From positions 248,001 to 312,000 of the forward strand of contig CP044131.1 in assembly GCA_008727115.1 (NCBI GenBank): a DNA stretch of 64,000 bases, written 5' to 3'. A program made the translations under genes and the position numbers. Below are positions 44,401 through 52,286 of this stretch, one piece after another. A model generated the notes under the pieces. It saw only the letters and a list, made by a program, of their open reading frames with translations, had not been told where the DNA came from and did no database searches. This DNA is from Comamonas testosteroni (GTDB lineage Bacteria; Pseudomonadota; Gammaproteobacteria; Burkholderiales; Burkholderiaceae_C). How positions within the stretch are numbered: position 1 is the stretch's first letter; each line of letters begins with the position of its first letter.

Positions 44401-45192
44401 GCCGCCGGTGCGCGCAGCGATGCTGCAGTGTGGCACCGCTTCATGCGCGGGCCGGTAGTGGGTAATTTTCTGCACGACCAGCTGGAATGGCTGGCCAGTG
44501 AAGACTTTGCGCTGCAGCCCGAGGACGACCCGGAGGTCAGCGAGCCGCTGGCCGCCCGCCTGCTGCGCCGCTGCGAGCGTGCAGGCCGCCAGGAGCAGGC
44601 GCAGGATGCGCTGCAGTGGCTGCGTGCCGTGGTGCACCAGCCGCTGGCCCCTCTGGGTGTGTCGCTGGCGCAGCTGGGCAAGGGCGATGCCATGCTGCCC
44701 GAGATGGAATTCTGGTTGCCCGCACAGCGCCTGTCGGCCCAGCGCATTGATGCCCTGTGCCGCCAGCACATACTGCCCGGCCAGCCCCGCCCCGCGCTGC
44801 CAGAGCGAGAGCTGCACGGCATGCTGATGGGCTTTGCAGACCTGGTCTTCAGCCACGGTGGCCGCTACTGGGTACTGGATTACAAGACCAACCATCTGGG
44901 CCATGAGGCTGCGGCATACACGCCGCAGGCACTGCAGGCCGCCATGCTGGAGCACCGCTATGACGTGCAGGCAGCGCTGTACCTGCTGGCGCTGCACCGG
45001 CTGCTCAAAAGCCGCCTGGGCGCGGCATATTGGCCCGAAGAAAAGTTGGGCGGAGCGTTGTACTACTTTCTGCGTGGACTGGATGGCGACGCGGTCGGCA
45101 TGCATGTGCTGCCGCCGTCATTGGCGCTGCTCGAAGGACTGGAAGCCTTGCTGGGTGAGAGTGAAGAAATGACCGAGGAGACGCAGCCATGA
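41407..45192 (+). CDS. recB: Exodeoxyribonuclease V beta subunit RecB
   Basis: A 1261-aa 3'-5' helicase and nuclease. Walker A EASAGTGKTWT lies at about residues 25-35. UvrD-type motifs include VMTFTRAATRELSDRI, ALIDEFQDTSPLQY, GDPKQSIYGFRGAD and VVTVHKSKGLEYPVV, then YVALTRPRHALW. The C-terminal RecB nuclease domain has D1158-Y-K1160 (VLDYKTNHLG), so it should cut DNA and load RecA after Chi. It overlaps recC and recD by four bases at each end, a fully coupled operon. Confidence 0.98.
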   Translation: MSKHSSTSQALQPLHFPLWGSRLIEASAGTGKTWTIAALYLRLVLGHGADKGFSRPLMPPDILVMTFTRAATRELSDRIRARLIEAVQCFRGEAEPASHDSFLRDLRDAYAEGAERETAAWRLDMAAQCMDDAAIHTIDAWCQRMLREHAFDSGNLFDETLEADESQRQTEAAQDYWRQQCYPLSGEVLEVALGVWPDVHALVKDMQSLLRETVPADAAEGTLAERIVQLQAQRAQQLQTLADGWVQKAERLLHWIEGELDGRASLWDKRKLQARYYTGWFASITAWAQDPLHQPLELSESARKRLCPEGMAEAFKGSTMDLLLPTEFAELERLLQELAALPSIKVALRLHAAVHVQQRLLWLKRQAGTFGFADMLQRLDTALAGDNGPALRASILAQYPVALIDEFQDTSPLQYRLFDQIYRTADNRADSALLLIGDPKQSIYGFRGADIYSYLQARKATEGRHYVLDTNFRSTQALVDAVNQWFVQAEMRDGEGAFMFRAGQSNPLPFEPVKANGRKELLMQGSQRMAALTVAWDEGADEPRAPLSGNDIRRRGAEFCASQIVQWLMGEGTGFAEEGKPLQRMRPADIAVLVRTGKEAAAVRRALAKRNVASVYLSDQDSVFASDEARDLLLWLRAVAAPLDGLAVRAGLATQMMGLSFDELAYLASDDEAFDARSEQLKELHSIWLRLGVLAMLRQTLYRFELPARWLQDMGGERRLTNYLHLAELLQSASAQLEGEQALVRWLATQIETPGAAGDAQIVRLESDADLVKVVTVHKSKGLEYPVVCLPFGGSFRAVDGKAAYLSLPVQIDGAPARELVLDYDDAQLAQADKERLREDLRLLYVALTRPRHALWMGLAPMKRGNSKNCINEQGAAGYLLAGGASQSIAGWRASIQTLSDACAQIAVVDLPADLPVPTRYVPAQQLPALAGAPVYAAQFDRRWGIGSFSSLTRAMAAPSLPVRAVAAQNPAEDERVLEEPAGGEAAVDLTAITRLPMAAGARSDAAVWHRFMRGPVVGNFLHDQLEWLASEDFALQPEDDPEVSEPLAARLLRRCERAGRQEQAQDALQWLRAVVHQPLAPLGVSLAQLGKGDAMLPEMEFWLPAQRLSAQRIDALCRQHILPGQPRPALPERELHGMLMGFADLVFSHGGRYWVLDYKTNHLGHEAAAYTPQALQAAMLEHRYDVQAALYLLALHRLLKSRLGAAYWPEEKLGGALYYFLRGLDGDAVGMHVLPPSLALLEGLEALLGESEEMTEETQP

Positions 45193-47285
45193 AGGGCCGC
45201 CGCAAAGCCGATCTGCAAACGCTGGACCTGTTTGCCGCGCCCGATGATGGCGACACCGTGACCCTGAGCATTGCCGACTGGCTGACGGCGCTGGAGCGGC
45301 TGGCCGATGCCGGCTTGCTGCGCAGGCTGGACAGCGCTCTGGCTGCCTTTGTGGCCGAGCAGGATGCTGGGGCCGATGCCGCCTTGCTGATTGCCACTGC
45401 CGTGCTGGCGCAGATGGAGGGGCGTGGTCACAGCTGTCTGCCACTGCAGGCGCTGGCCAGCAGTCCCAATGAAATCCTTGCCTGGCCCAAAGAGGCCATT
45501 CACCTGCAGCTATCACTATGGGAGCAGTTACCTCATCAGCTCAGCGGCTGGCTGCAGGCACTGCGCCGCAGCCCCGTCGTCAGAGTGGTGCAGCCTGGCA
45601 TGGCGACTGTTGATCAAGGCCAGCCGCTGGTGCTGCTCGACGGCCCTGCGCCCCTGCTGTATCTGCGCCGCTACTGGGACTATGAGCGCAGCGTGGCCGT
45701 GCATGTCACGCAGCGCACAGAGGCAGGTACAGATACTGACAGCGCTTCGGTGGATGAGCCTCGGGTGCGTGACTGGCTGGGCCGTTTGTTCAACGCGTCA
45801 ACCAATGCCCTGGACTGGCAAAAACTGGCCTGTGCTCTGGCGCTGCGCGGGCGCATGTCCGTCATCACCGGCGGGCCGGGAACGGGAAAGACCTATACGG
45901 CAGCCCGCCTGCTGGCGCTGCTGTTTGCGACGGCACCTGATGCGGCGCAGCTGCGCGTAGCCTTGGCAGCGCCCACGGGCAAGGCGGCGGCAAGGCTCAA
46001 ACAGTCCATCGACAGCTCGTTGCTGGAGCTCAAGAGCGCTGTTGGCAGTGATCTGGACCTGGAGGCGCTGGTCAAACGCATGGGCGCGGCGCGCACGCTG
46101 CACTCGCTGCTGGGTGCAAGACCTGATACGCGGCGCTTTGCCCACCATGCGGGCAACCCGCTGGATGTGGACGTGCTCATCGTCGATGAGGCTTCCATGA
46201 TCCACCTTGAAATGATGGCTGTGCTGCTGCAGGCACTGCCGCCCACGGCGCGATTGATTCTGCTGGGTGACAAGGATCAGCTGGCCTCGGTGGAGGCCGG
46301 TGCCGTGCTCGGCGATCTGTGCCGCGATGCACAGCGCGGCCACTATGCCGCAGACACAGCCGCCTACGCCGAGCGCGTGACTGGCCAGCGCCTGCCGGCA
46401 CAGTATCTGGCGGCAGCCACCGCCTTGCCGCTGGCCCAGCACACCGTCATGCTGCGTGAAAGCCGCCGCTTTGGCGGCCCCATCGGTCAGCTGGCGCTGG
46501 CCGTCAATGCAGGCGATGCACCGGGCGCCGCCGCCTTGCTGCGTGAGCAAACCCAGTCGGGCCCAGGTGCGGAGCTCTGGTCACGCGAAGGCGGCGACAT
46601 CGACGCCGTGGTGCGCAGTGCCGTGCAAGGCCGTGGCAATGCAGACAACAAGACCGCCAGTTACGCGGCCTATGCCGAGGTGCTGAAGCAAGGGCGAGGG
46701 CAGCGCTTTGCCACGGAGCCTGAACACAACGAATGGGTGAGGGCCGTGCTGGCCGCTTTTGACCGTTACCGCCTGCTGTGCGCTGTGCGTGAAGGCAACT
46801 GGGGCGTGGCGGGCCTGAACCGCGCGGTAGAGCAGGCGCTGCAGGCGCAGGGCGCGATCCGCAAGGATGGCGAGTGGTACATGGGCCGCCCCGTCATGGT
46901 CACACGCAACGATGCGCAGCTTGGCGTGTTCAACGGCGACATTGGCATGGCCCTGCCCAGCTTTGCCGATCCGGCACGGCTGCGCGTGTACTTCATGCAG
47001 GGTGAGAAGCTGCACCACGTCAGCACCGCCCGCCTAGCCCATGTGGAGACCGCCTTTGCCATGACGGTGCACAAAAGCCAGGGCTCGGAGTTTGAGCACA
47101 CGGCGCTGGTGCTGGCCGCTCAGGGCGGCAGCGTGCTCAGTCGTGAGCTGGTCTATACCGGCATCACGCGGGCCCGCAAGGCGTTTTCGCTGTGGTCGGA
47201 AGTGCCGGGGCTGCTGGGCTCGGCCATGGGTAGCCCTACGCAGCGCAGCAGTGGTTTGCTGGGGTTGATGGAGAGCGCTCAGTAG
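45189..47285 (+). CDS. recD: Exodeoxyribonuclease V alpha subunit RecD
   Basis: A 698-aa 5'-3' superfamily 1B helicase. Walker A GGPGTGKT lies at about residues 228-235 after an N-terminal RecB-binding domain. Walker B VDVLIVDEASMI, motif III GDKDQLASVEAGAVLGDL and the C-terminal FAMTVHKSQGSEF, then TGITRARK, are present. It starts within the recB stop. With RecB and RecC it makes the double-strand break repair and phage-DNA degradation complex. Confidence 0.97.
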   Translation: MKGRRKADLQTLDLFAAPDDGDTVTLSIADWLTALERLADAGLLRRLDSALAAFVAEQDAGADAALLIATAVLAQMEGRGHSCLPLQALASSPNEILAWPKEAIHLQLSLWEQLPHQLSGWLQALRRSPVVRVVQPGMATVDQGQPLVLLDGPAPLLYLRRYWDYERSVAVHVTQRTEAGTDTDSASVDEPRVRDWLGRLFNASTNALDWQKLACALALRGRMSVITGGPGTGKTYTAARLLALLFATAPDAAQLRVALAAPTGKAAARLKQSIDSSLLELKSAVGSDLDLEALVKRMGAARTLHSLLGARPDTRRFAHHAGNPLDVDVLIVDEASMIHLEMMAVLLQALPPTARLILLGDKDQLASVEAGAVLGDLCRDAQRGHYAADTAAYAERVTGQRLPAQYLAAATALPLAQHTVMLRESRRFGGPIGQLALAVNAGDAPGAAALLREQTQSGPGAELWSREGGDIDAVVRSAVQGRGNADNKTASYAAYAEVLKQGRGQRFATEPEHNEWVRAVLAAFDRYRLLCAVREGNWGVAGLNRAVEQALQAQGAIRKDGEWYMGRPVMVTRNDAQLGVFNGDIGMALPSFADPARLRVYFMQGEKLHHVSTARLAHVETAFAMTVHKSQGSEFEHTALVLAAQGGSVLSRELVYTGITRARKAFSLWSEVPGLLGSAMGSPTQRSSGLLGLMESAQ

Positions 47286-47502
47286 CTGATGGATGGGTGA
47301 GTTCCTGTTTTGATAGCTGCTGCCGCAAGCCAGGTAGCCGCTGGAGGCAGGTTTCGCTCAATCTATACAGGCTTCCGGCTTGGTCTTGCCCGACGTGTTG
47401 AGCCAGTAGCACTGGGCATCCAAGTGCAGAGCGGCTGGCAAGGGCGGCTCCGCAGACACGTTCGCCGGGCCTTTTCAAAGGGCACGAAGCGGCTCAGGGA
47501 GG

Positions 47503-47916
47503 TCAGTGCTCGTACACCGCATCCCAGTTCGCAAATCCCTTGACCTCGATAGGATTGCCGCAAGGATCGGTGAAGAACATCGTCCATTGCTCGCCGGGCT
47601 CTCCCTCGAAGCGTACCTGCGGCTCAAGAATGAATGCGGTGCCTGCTGCCTTCAGGCGCTCGGCCAGAGCCAGCCAGTCGGGCTTGAGCAGGATCACGCC
47701 CAAGTGGGGCATGGGCACCATGTGGTTGCCGACCTTGCCGGTGTTGGCTACGGCAAAGGGCTGGCCCAGATGCAGGGAGATCTGGTGGCCAAAGAAGTCG
47801 AAATCGACCCAGGTGTCGGTGCTGCGGCCTTCGCGGCAGCCGAGGACGCTGCCGTAGAAGCGGCGCGCCTCGTCGAGATCGGTGACGTGATAGGCGAGGT
47901 GAAACAGGCTTTGCAT
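47503..47916 (-). CDS. VOC (glyoxalase/dioxygenase) superfamily protein
   Basis: A 137-aa, single-module-pair VOC fold: FHLAYHVTDLDEARRFYGSVLG at the N-terminus and FFTDPCGNPIEVKGF at the C-terminus. The metal-ligand candidates are His7 or His10, a central His in FGHQISLH, and Glu in NPIEVK. The substrate cannot be inferred. It is convergent with recD across a 217-base spacer and lies downstream of the glutathione transferase gene on the same strand. Confidence 0.87.
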   Translation of the reverse strand: MQSLFHLAYHVTDLDEARRFYGSVLGCREGRSTDTWVDFDFFGHQISLHLGQPFAVANTGKVGNHMVPMPHLGVILLKPDWLALAERLKAAGTAFILEPQVRFEGEPGEQWTMFFTDPCGNPIEVKGFANWDAVYEH

Positions 47917-47959
47917 AGTGGTTGCAAGACTAGCATCACCGCAGTGGCTACTCAGACCT

Positions 47960-48619
47960 TCAGCGTACGCTTTTGGCCTGCATGCGCGCCATTAGCTCTT
48001 CGGTATTGGTCTTGCGGTCGGCGTTGACCTTTTGTACCGTGGGCCGCTCGTTCATGCGCGCCAGATAGTCGCGCACGGGCAGATCGGCGAGCAGGTCGGT
48101 GCCACCCATGATCTTGCTGGCGCTGCTGACCAGGGGCAGGTGCACGATGGCGCTGCAGTCGGCAAGGGTGAAGCTGTCACCGGTGATGAAGGGCGTATCA
48201 AAGCGCGCCAGCTTGGCAAAGCCGGCAATGTTTTTTTTAAGCTGCTCCAGCGTCTTGTCGCGCGTGGCATCGCTGATCTTGCCGCCGAAGAAGGCCTGAG
48301 GGTAGAGATTGCGCGCCACCAGCTCCAGGTGCAGGTTCAGATAGACGCACAGCTCGCGCACCTTGGCGGCGGCAAACGGGTCTGCGGGCAGCAGTGACAC
48401 GTTGCTGGCCAGCGTTTCCACGTATTCGATGATGGCGTCGGACTCGCTGATGGCGCCGTGGCGGGTGCGCAGATAAGGCACTTTGCCCAGTGGCGACTCT
48501 GCGGGGTTGGTGCTGCCCAGCCAGACCAGCTCTTCGGCAAAGGGGATCTGCTTTTCCATCAAGGCCAGCTTGATCTTGTTGTAGTAGTTGCTGGCCGAAA
48601 ATCCGCACAAAGTCAGCAT
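47960..48619 (-). CDS. Glutathione S-transferase family protein
   Basis: A 219-aa protein with an N-terminal thioredoxin-like domain (LTLCGFSASNYYNKIKLAL; the Ser-Asn-Tyr-Tyr stretch is in the catalytic position), the glutathione-binding VPYLRTRHGAISESDAIIEYVE (Glu-Ser motif), and a C-terminal helical domain with SFTLADCSAIVHL. The start at 48619 has AGGAG six bases upstream; an in-frame start at 48673 lacks one. It probably conjugates or reduces xenobiotics or peroxides; the specificity is unknown. Confidence 0.9.
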   Translation of the reverse strand: MLTLCGFSASNYYNKIKLALMEKQIPFAEELVWLGSTNPAESPLGKVPYLRTRHGAISESDAIIEYVETLASNVSLLPADPFAAAKVRELCVYLNLHLELVARNLYPQAFFGGKISDATRDKTLEQLKKNIAGFAKLARFDTPFITGDSFTLADCSAIVHLPLVSSASKIMGGTDLLADLPVRDYLARMNERPTVQKVNADRKTNTEELMARMQAKSVR

Positions 48620-48722
48620 GTCTGTCTCCTTCATATTGCGTGTTGAATGGCGCATCCTAGTGCCTGAAGACACAAGCCCTGCGTCACCGACCGGATAGCG
48701 CGGCGGCTTCTACAATCGGCCC

Positions 48723-49097
48723 ATGCATTGGCGCACTGCTTATTCTCAGCCCTGCCCCTCGGCCACTCTGGCCCGATGGGTGCTGGGGGCATGGCTGTGC
48801 GTTTTACTGGTCAGCGTGCTCACGCCTTTGGCCAGGGCCACGCCCCCCGCAGGCTGGGAAGCGGTTTGCTCGGCAGACGGCGCAACGCACTGGGTGCCAA
48901 GCCCTGCCAGCGACGAGACGCAAGTCGCGTCGCATGGGCTCGATTGCGCGCTGTGTCTGCCTGCCATGGCACCGCCGCCTGCGCAGCAAAGCGGTCTGGG
49001 TGCATGTGCCACCATTTTTGAGGCCCGGCAGTGGGTGGACTCTGCGCCCAGAGTCTTTGCCTCCACTTTGCCGCCGGTGCGCGCGCCGCCGCAGTGA
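48723..49097 (+). CDS. DUF2946 protein, probably copper-related
   Basis: A 124-aa protein with an N-terminal hydrophobic segment (WVLGAWLCVLLVSVLTPLARA) acting as signal peptide. It ends the DUF2946 core with the GLDCALCLPAM motif, whose CxxC could bind metal. DUF2946 genes often sit beside copper-handling genes, and here the PCuAC chaperone gene follows 81 bases later on the same strand. The copper link is inferred from the motif and neighbour. No ribosome site is visible before ATG. Confidence 0.75.
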   Translation: MHWRTAYSQPCPSATLARWVLGAWLCVLLVSVLTPLARATPPAGWEAVCSADGATHWVPSPASDETQVASHGLDCALCLPAMAPPPAQQSGLGACATIFEARQWVDSAPRVFASTLPPVRAPPQ

Positions 49098-49178
49098 AAC
49101 TTCCAAAACCATAGCTGCATGTGCTTGATGGGAAGCGCTGCAGGTCGATTTGATATTGAATTCAATGGAGAAAGTTTC

Positions 49179-49721
49179 ATGAAGATGCGTCGTTTGACGG
49201 TGATGGCCGTAGGCTCCTTGCTCGGTTCTTTGATGGTGTCTGGTGCTGCCTGGGCGCATGCCGATGCAGCCCATGTGAAGGTGGAGAACGCCTGGGCGCG
49301 CGCCAGCGTGGCGGGGCAGCAGGCATCGGGAGCATTCATGCGCCTGACAGCGCAGGAGCCGCTCAAGCTGGTGGGGGTGGAATCGCCCGCTGCTGCTGTG
49401 GCCGAGGTGCATGAGATGAAGATGGAGGGCGATGTGATGCGCATGCGCGCCATCGAATCTCTGGATCTGCCCAAGGATGTGGCTGTAGACCTGAAGCCCG
49501 GCGGCTATCACCTGATGCTGCAGCAGCTCAAGTCGCCCTTGGTCAAGGACACGCAAGTGCCTGTGACCCTGGTGTTCAAGGATGCCAAGGGCGCAGAGTC
49601 CCGCCTGAGCCTGCAAGTGCCAGTGCGCATGAGTGCTCCGGCCGGGGCTGCTGGCGCGCACTCGTCCATGCACACCATGCCGCACATGGGGCATGAAGGC
49701 CACGGCGGCCACAAGCATTGA
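49179..49721 (+). CDS. PCuAC-type periplasmic copper(I) chaperone
   Basis: A 180-aa protein. The signal peptide ends AAWA-HA near residue 26. It has the complete metal site H-x10-M-x21-H-x-M: His78, Met89, His111 and Met113. The His/Met-rich tail (HSSMHTMPHMGHEGHGGHKH) may bind extra copper. PCuAC proteins deliver Cu(I) to the CuA site of cytochrome oxidase together with Sco proteins. The start at 49179 has GGAG nine bases upstream; a start at 49119 lacks one and would misplace the signal peptide. Confidence 0.92.
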   Translation: MKMRRLTVMAVGSLLGSLMVSGAAWAHADAAHVKVENAWARASVAGQQASGAFMRLTAQEPLKLVGVESPAAAVAEVHEMKMEGDVMRMRAIESLDLPKDVAVDLKPGGYHLMLQQLKSPLVKDTQVPVTLVFKDAKGAESRLSLQVPVRMSAPAGAAGAHSSMHTMPHMGHEGHGGHKH

Positions 49722-49850
49722 TGGGCCGAGTCATCAGGGAGCCTGCGGCTCCTTGATTTGCCGCTCAGGCAGCCGGTGCAGTAAGCTTGCCTGAGTGCCC
49801 ATCAGAGGATGGGTGCAGATTCTGGTACCCATCCTGCAGTGGAGAGCACT

Positions 49851-50732
49851 ATGAGCGGCGACGCATCGGCATTTGGTTTCGGCAAGTTCATTCCTGGCTT
49901 TGATTTTCTGCAGGGGCTGGCGCAAAGCACCGGCGCAGCAGCCAGCCCGCTGGGGCGTGTGCCGCAGTGGGTGGCACCCACGGTGAGCGTGGAAGAGGTG
50001 GACAAGCGCATTGCCGAGCTCAAGGCCGTGCAGTTCTGGCTGGAGCAGAACGGACGCGCGCTGACCGCCACGATTCAGGCGCTGGAAGTGCAGCGCATGA
50101 CGCTTTCCACTCTCAAGGACATGAACGTCAGCATGAGCGAGCTGGCCAAGTCCTTTCAGTTTCCAGCTGCCGCGCAGGCCGAGGCGTCAGCGGCAGCTCA
50201 TGCGGGCTGGCCCATGGGGGCGGCCGCTGAACCAGCGAAGCCAGTGCAGGAGCAGCCTAAGGATCAGCCGCAAAAGCAAAATCCCCAGACTGATGCCAAG
50301 CCAGAAGCCGAACCTGCGGCCCAGGCGGAGCCATCTGCACAGGCTCTGGGTCAGGCCATGCAGTGGTGGGGAGCGCTGACCCAGCAGTTTCAGCAGATTG
50401 CGGCCAAGGCCATGGCAGAGCCTGTGCCTGCCGAGACCATGGCTGCCGCCCAGCGGGCCACCGAAGTGGCCAGTGGGTTTGCGCAATCCGCCATGGAAAA
50501 AATGATGGCGCAGGCCGGGAGCTTTGGCGACAGCAAAGAGGCGGCTGCGAGTGAGCCAGCGGCCGAGCCCAAGCCAGCGCGCAAAGCTTCGTCAGCCAAG
50601 GCATCAGGCAGCAAGGCGGCGACGGCTAAGAGCGTTACACCCAAGAGCGCTGCTGCCAAGAGGCCTGCGGCCAAGAAACCAGTGCCCAAGAAGGCCCCAG
50701 CCAAGACGGCTGCTGCATCGCGCAAGTCTTGA
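49851..50732 (+). CDS. phaM: PhaM-like polyhydroxyalkanoate granule protein
   Basis: A 293-aa protein with an N-terminal PhaM-like region (FIPGFDFLQGLAQ, then WVAPTVSVEEVDKRIAELKAVQFWLEQN and the helix LTATIQALEVQRMTL), a Gln/Pro-rich linker, a phasin-like helix, and a C-terminal histone-like Lys/Ala tail (about residues 236-293; KKPVPKKAPAK). In Ralstonia, PhaM links PHB granules to the nucleoid and activates the PHB synthase. GGAGAG precedes ATG 49851; 49809 is a less supported start. Identification rests on domain layout. Confidence 0.82.
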   Translation: MSGDASAFGFGKFIPGFDFLQGLAQSTGAAASPLGRVPQWVAPTVSVEEVDKRIAELKAVQFWLEQNGRALTATIQALEVQRMTLSTLKDMNVSMSELAKSFQFPAAAQAEASAAAHAGWPMGAAAEPAKPVQEQPKDQPQKQNPQTDAKPEAEPAAQAEPSAQALGQAMQWWGALTQQFQQIAAKAMAEPVPAETMAAAQRATEVASGFAQSAMEKMMAQAGSFGDSKEAAASEPAAEPKPARKASSAKASGSKAATAKSVTPKSAAAKRPAAKKPVPKKAPAKTAAASRKS

Positions 50733-50802
50733 CTGAGCCAGGCCTATTGGGCTGAAACGGCGCGGCGCTTGTGCGCTGCGCTGGGCAAGAAGAGGAGGAC
50801 TC

Positions 50803-52053
50803 ATGTCACTGTTTCCCGTCGCTCATGCCGCTCATACGGACTGGCGCGTGGCAGCCCGCCAGGTCGTGCAGCAGCTGCGCGGGCAATTGCTTTCACAGCC
50901 AGCGCAGCGGCAGCAACCATACCGGCTGGGGCTGCTTTATATCGCTCAGGGACTGGCGCCCCATGCGCAGGCATTGCTGGCGCTGCTGGCGCAGGAGCTG
51001 CCCCAGGTCACGGACTGGGTTGGAAGCTCGGGCCATGCAGTACTGGCGATGGAGCACGAGTACCCAGAAAGCACGGCACTGGCCGTGATGCTGCTGGACT
51101 TGCCTGCAGCCCATTACCGTGTCTATTCCGGCGTGGCGCCGCTGGCGCAAAGCGGTGCCGAGGCCGGGTTTCAGGCGCATTCTGCACTGGTGCATTCCTG
51201 CCTGAATCAGACCGATCTGCCGGACTTGCTGCTGGAGCTGTCCGAGCGCACCAGCTCCGGCAATCTGTTTGGCGCACTCGGCGATGAGCAGGGCGTGCAG
51301 TTCGCCTGTCGTGCAGAAGACCTGCGCACGGGCATGCGGGCGGGCATTTTCCGGGGCGGTTTTTCGGGGGTGGCTTTCGCGAGCGAAGTGGCCTGCATGA
51401 CACGCTTGGCCCAGGGCTGCGCCCCTTTGGGGGCGGGGCTTGCGATTACTGAGGCCAAAGGCCCGGTGCTGATGACGCTGGAGGGCGAGCCGGCCTTGCC
51501 GCGACTGCTGCAAATGCTGGATGTGGAGGCCAGCCCCAATGCCGGTGGCGGCTGGCAAGCGGCACTATCGCAATTGCGCAAGACCGTGGCGGCCATTGCT
51601 CCGCTGGGCCGGGGGCAAGAGCGCGGCGCACTGACCGATGAAGCCCAGGTGCTGAGCATTGTGGGGCTGGATCCGGTGCGCCAGGGGCTTGCGCTGTCCT
51701 CGCCCGTCAAGGCGGAGCAGACCGTGATCTTCTGCCAGCGCCAAAGCAGCGCAGCCCGCCATGAACTGATGCAGATGGGCGCGGCCCTGAAAGATGCGCT
51801 GCAGCCCGACTTTGCCGATGTCGCCCCCGAAGTCGTGGCCGAATCCGCCGCGCCGCAGCATATACGCGGCGCCATCTATGTCAGCAGCAAGGGGAGGGGC
51901 AGCGATTTGTTTGGCAGCGCTGATGCCGAGCTGAAACTGCTGCGCCATGCACTGGGCCCCGTGCCGCTGATAGGCATCGTTGCCGATGCTCAGTTGATGG
52001 ATGCCAGAGTGCATCAGCTGGCAGGTGTGCTGACGGTGTTTACCGGGAAGTAA
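50803..52053 (+). CDS. FIST-domain signal-sensing protein
   Basis: A 416-aa protein with the FIST N and FIST C layout: an N-terminal half with YRLGLLYIAQGL and VGSSGHAVLAMEHEYPESTALAVMLLD, and a C-terminal half with GAIYVSSKGRGSDLFG, then PLIGIVADAQL. FIST domains are proposed small-ligand sensors linked to signalling proteins; no kinase or cyclase is fused here. A perfect AGGAGGA precedes ATG 50803. It follows the PhaM gene by 70 bases, possibly in one transcript. Confidence 0.85.
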   Translation: MSLFPVAHAAHTDWRVAARQVVQQLRGQLLSQPAQRQQPYRLGLLYIAQGLAPHAQALLALLAQELPQVTDWVGSSGHAVLAMEHEYPESTALAVMLLDLPAAHYRVYSGVAPLAQSGAEAGFQAHSALVHSCLNQTDLPDLLLELSERTSSGNLFGALGDEQGVQFACRAEDLRTGMRAGIFRGGFSGVAFASEVACMTRLAQGCAPLGAGLAITEAKGPVLMTLEGEPALPRLLQMLDVEASPNAGGGWQAALSQLRKTVAAIAPLGRGQERGALTDEAQVLSIVGLDPVRQGLALSSPVKAEQTVIFCQRQSSAARHELMQMGAALKDALQPDFADVAPEVVAESAAPQHIRGAIYVSSKGRGSDLFGSADAELKLLRHALGPVPLIGIVADAQLMDARVHQLAGVLTVFTGK

Positions 52054-52062
52054 TTCAAATTT

Positions 52063-52138
52063 GATAGCTGCTTGCGCATGACTCAATTGAAATTCAGAAG
52101 AAAGGCATCTGAAATCAGCCCATGAGAAGCGCAGTAAG
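52063..52138. repeat. TTTGATAGC inverted-repeat element
   Basis: TTTGATAGCTGCTTGCGC near 52069 and its imperfect inverse GCGCAGTAAGCTATCAAA near 52128 bracket about 80 bases between two convergent genes. The same ends recur at 37690 and 47311. It looks like a small non-coding dispersed repeat. Confidence 0.55.
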
Positions 52139-52150
52139 CTATCAAAAAGA

Positions 52151-52176
52151 AAGCGCCAGCTAAAAAACTGGCGCTT
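52151..52176. terminator. Bidirectional terminator between convergent genes
   Basis: AAGCGCCAG (52151-52159) pairs with CTGGCGCTT (52168-52176). On the minus strand it is followed by a T-rich run, serving the CMD gene; on the plus strand it could serve the FIST gene. Confidence 0.65.
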
Positions 52177-52199
52177 CCAAAAGTCAGAGATGCCGAGCA

Positions 52200-52286
52200 A
52201 GAGCCGCCTCGCGGCGAAGGCATCGTCCCCCTCCCGTAGCGCGAAGCGCGTAGAGAGAGGGGTGAAGGCGCGTAGCGCCTCAGGGG
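52200..52286. repeat. REP-like repeat, copy A
   Basis: Contains GCGCGAAGCGCG, AGAGAGAGGGG, GGCGCGTAGCGCC and CTCAGGGGG, and closely matches 55047-55138. Both copies lie right at the 3' end of a minus-strand gene. Confidence 0.7.
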
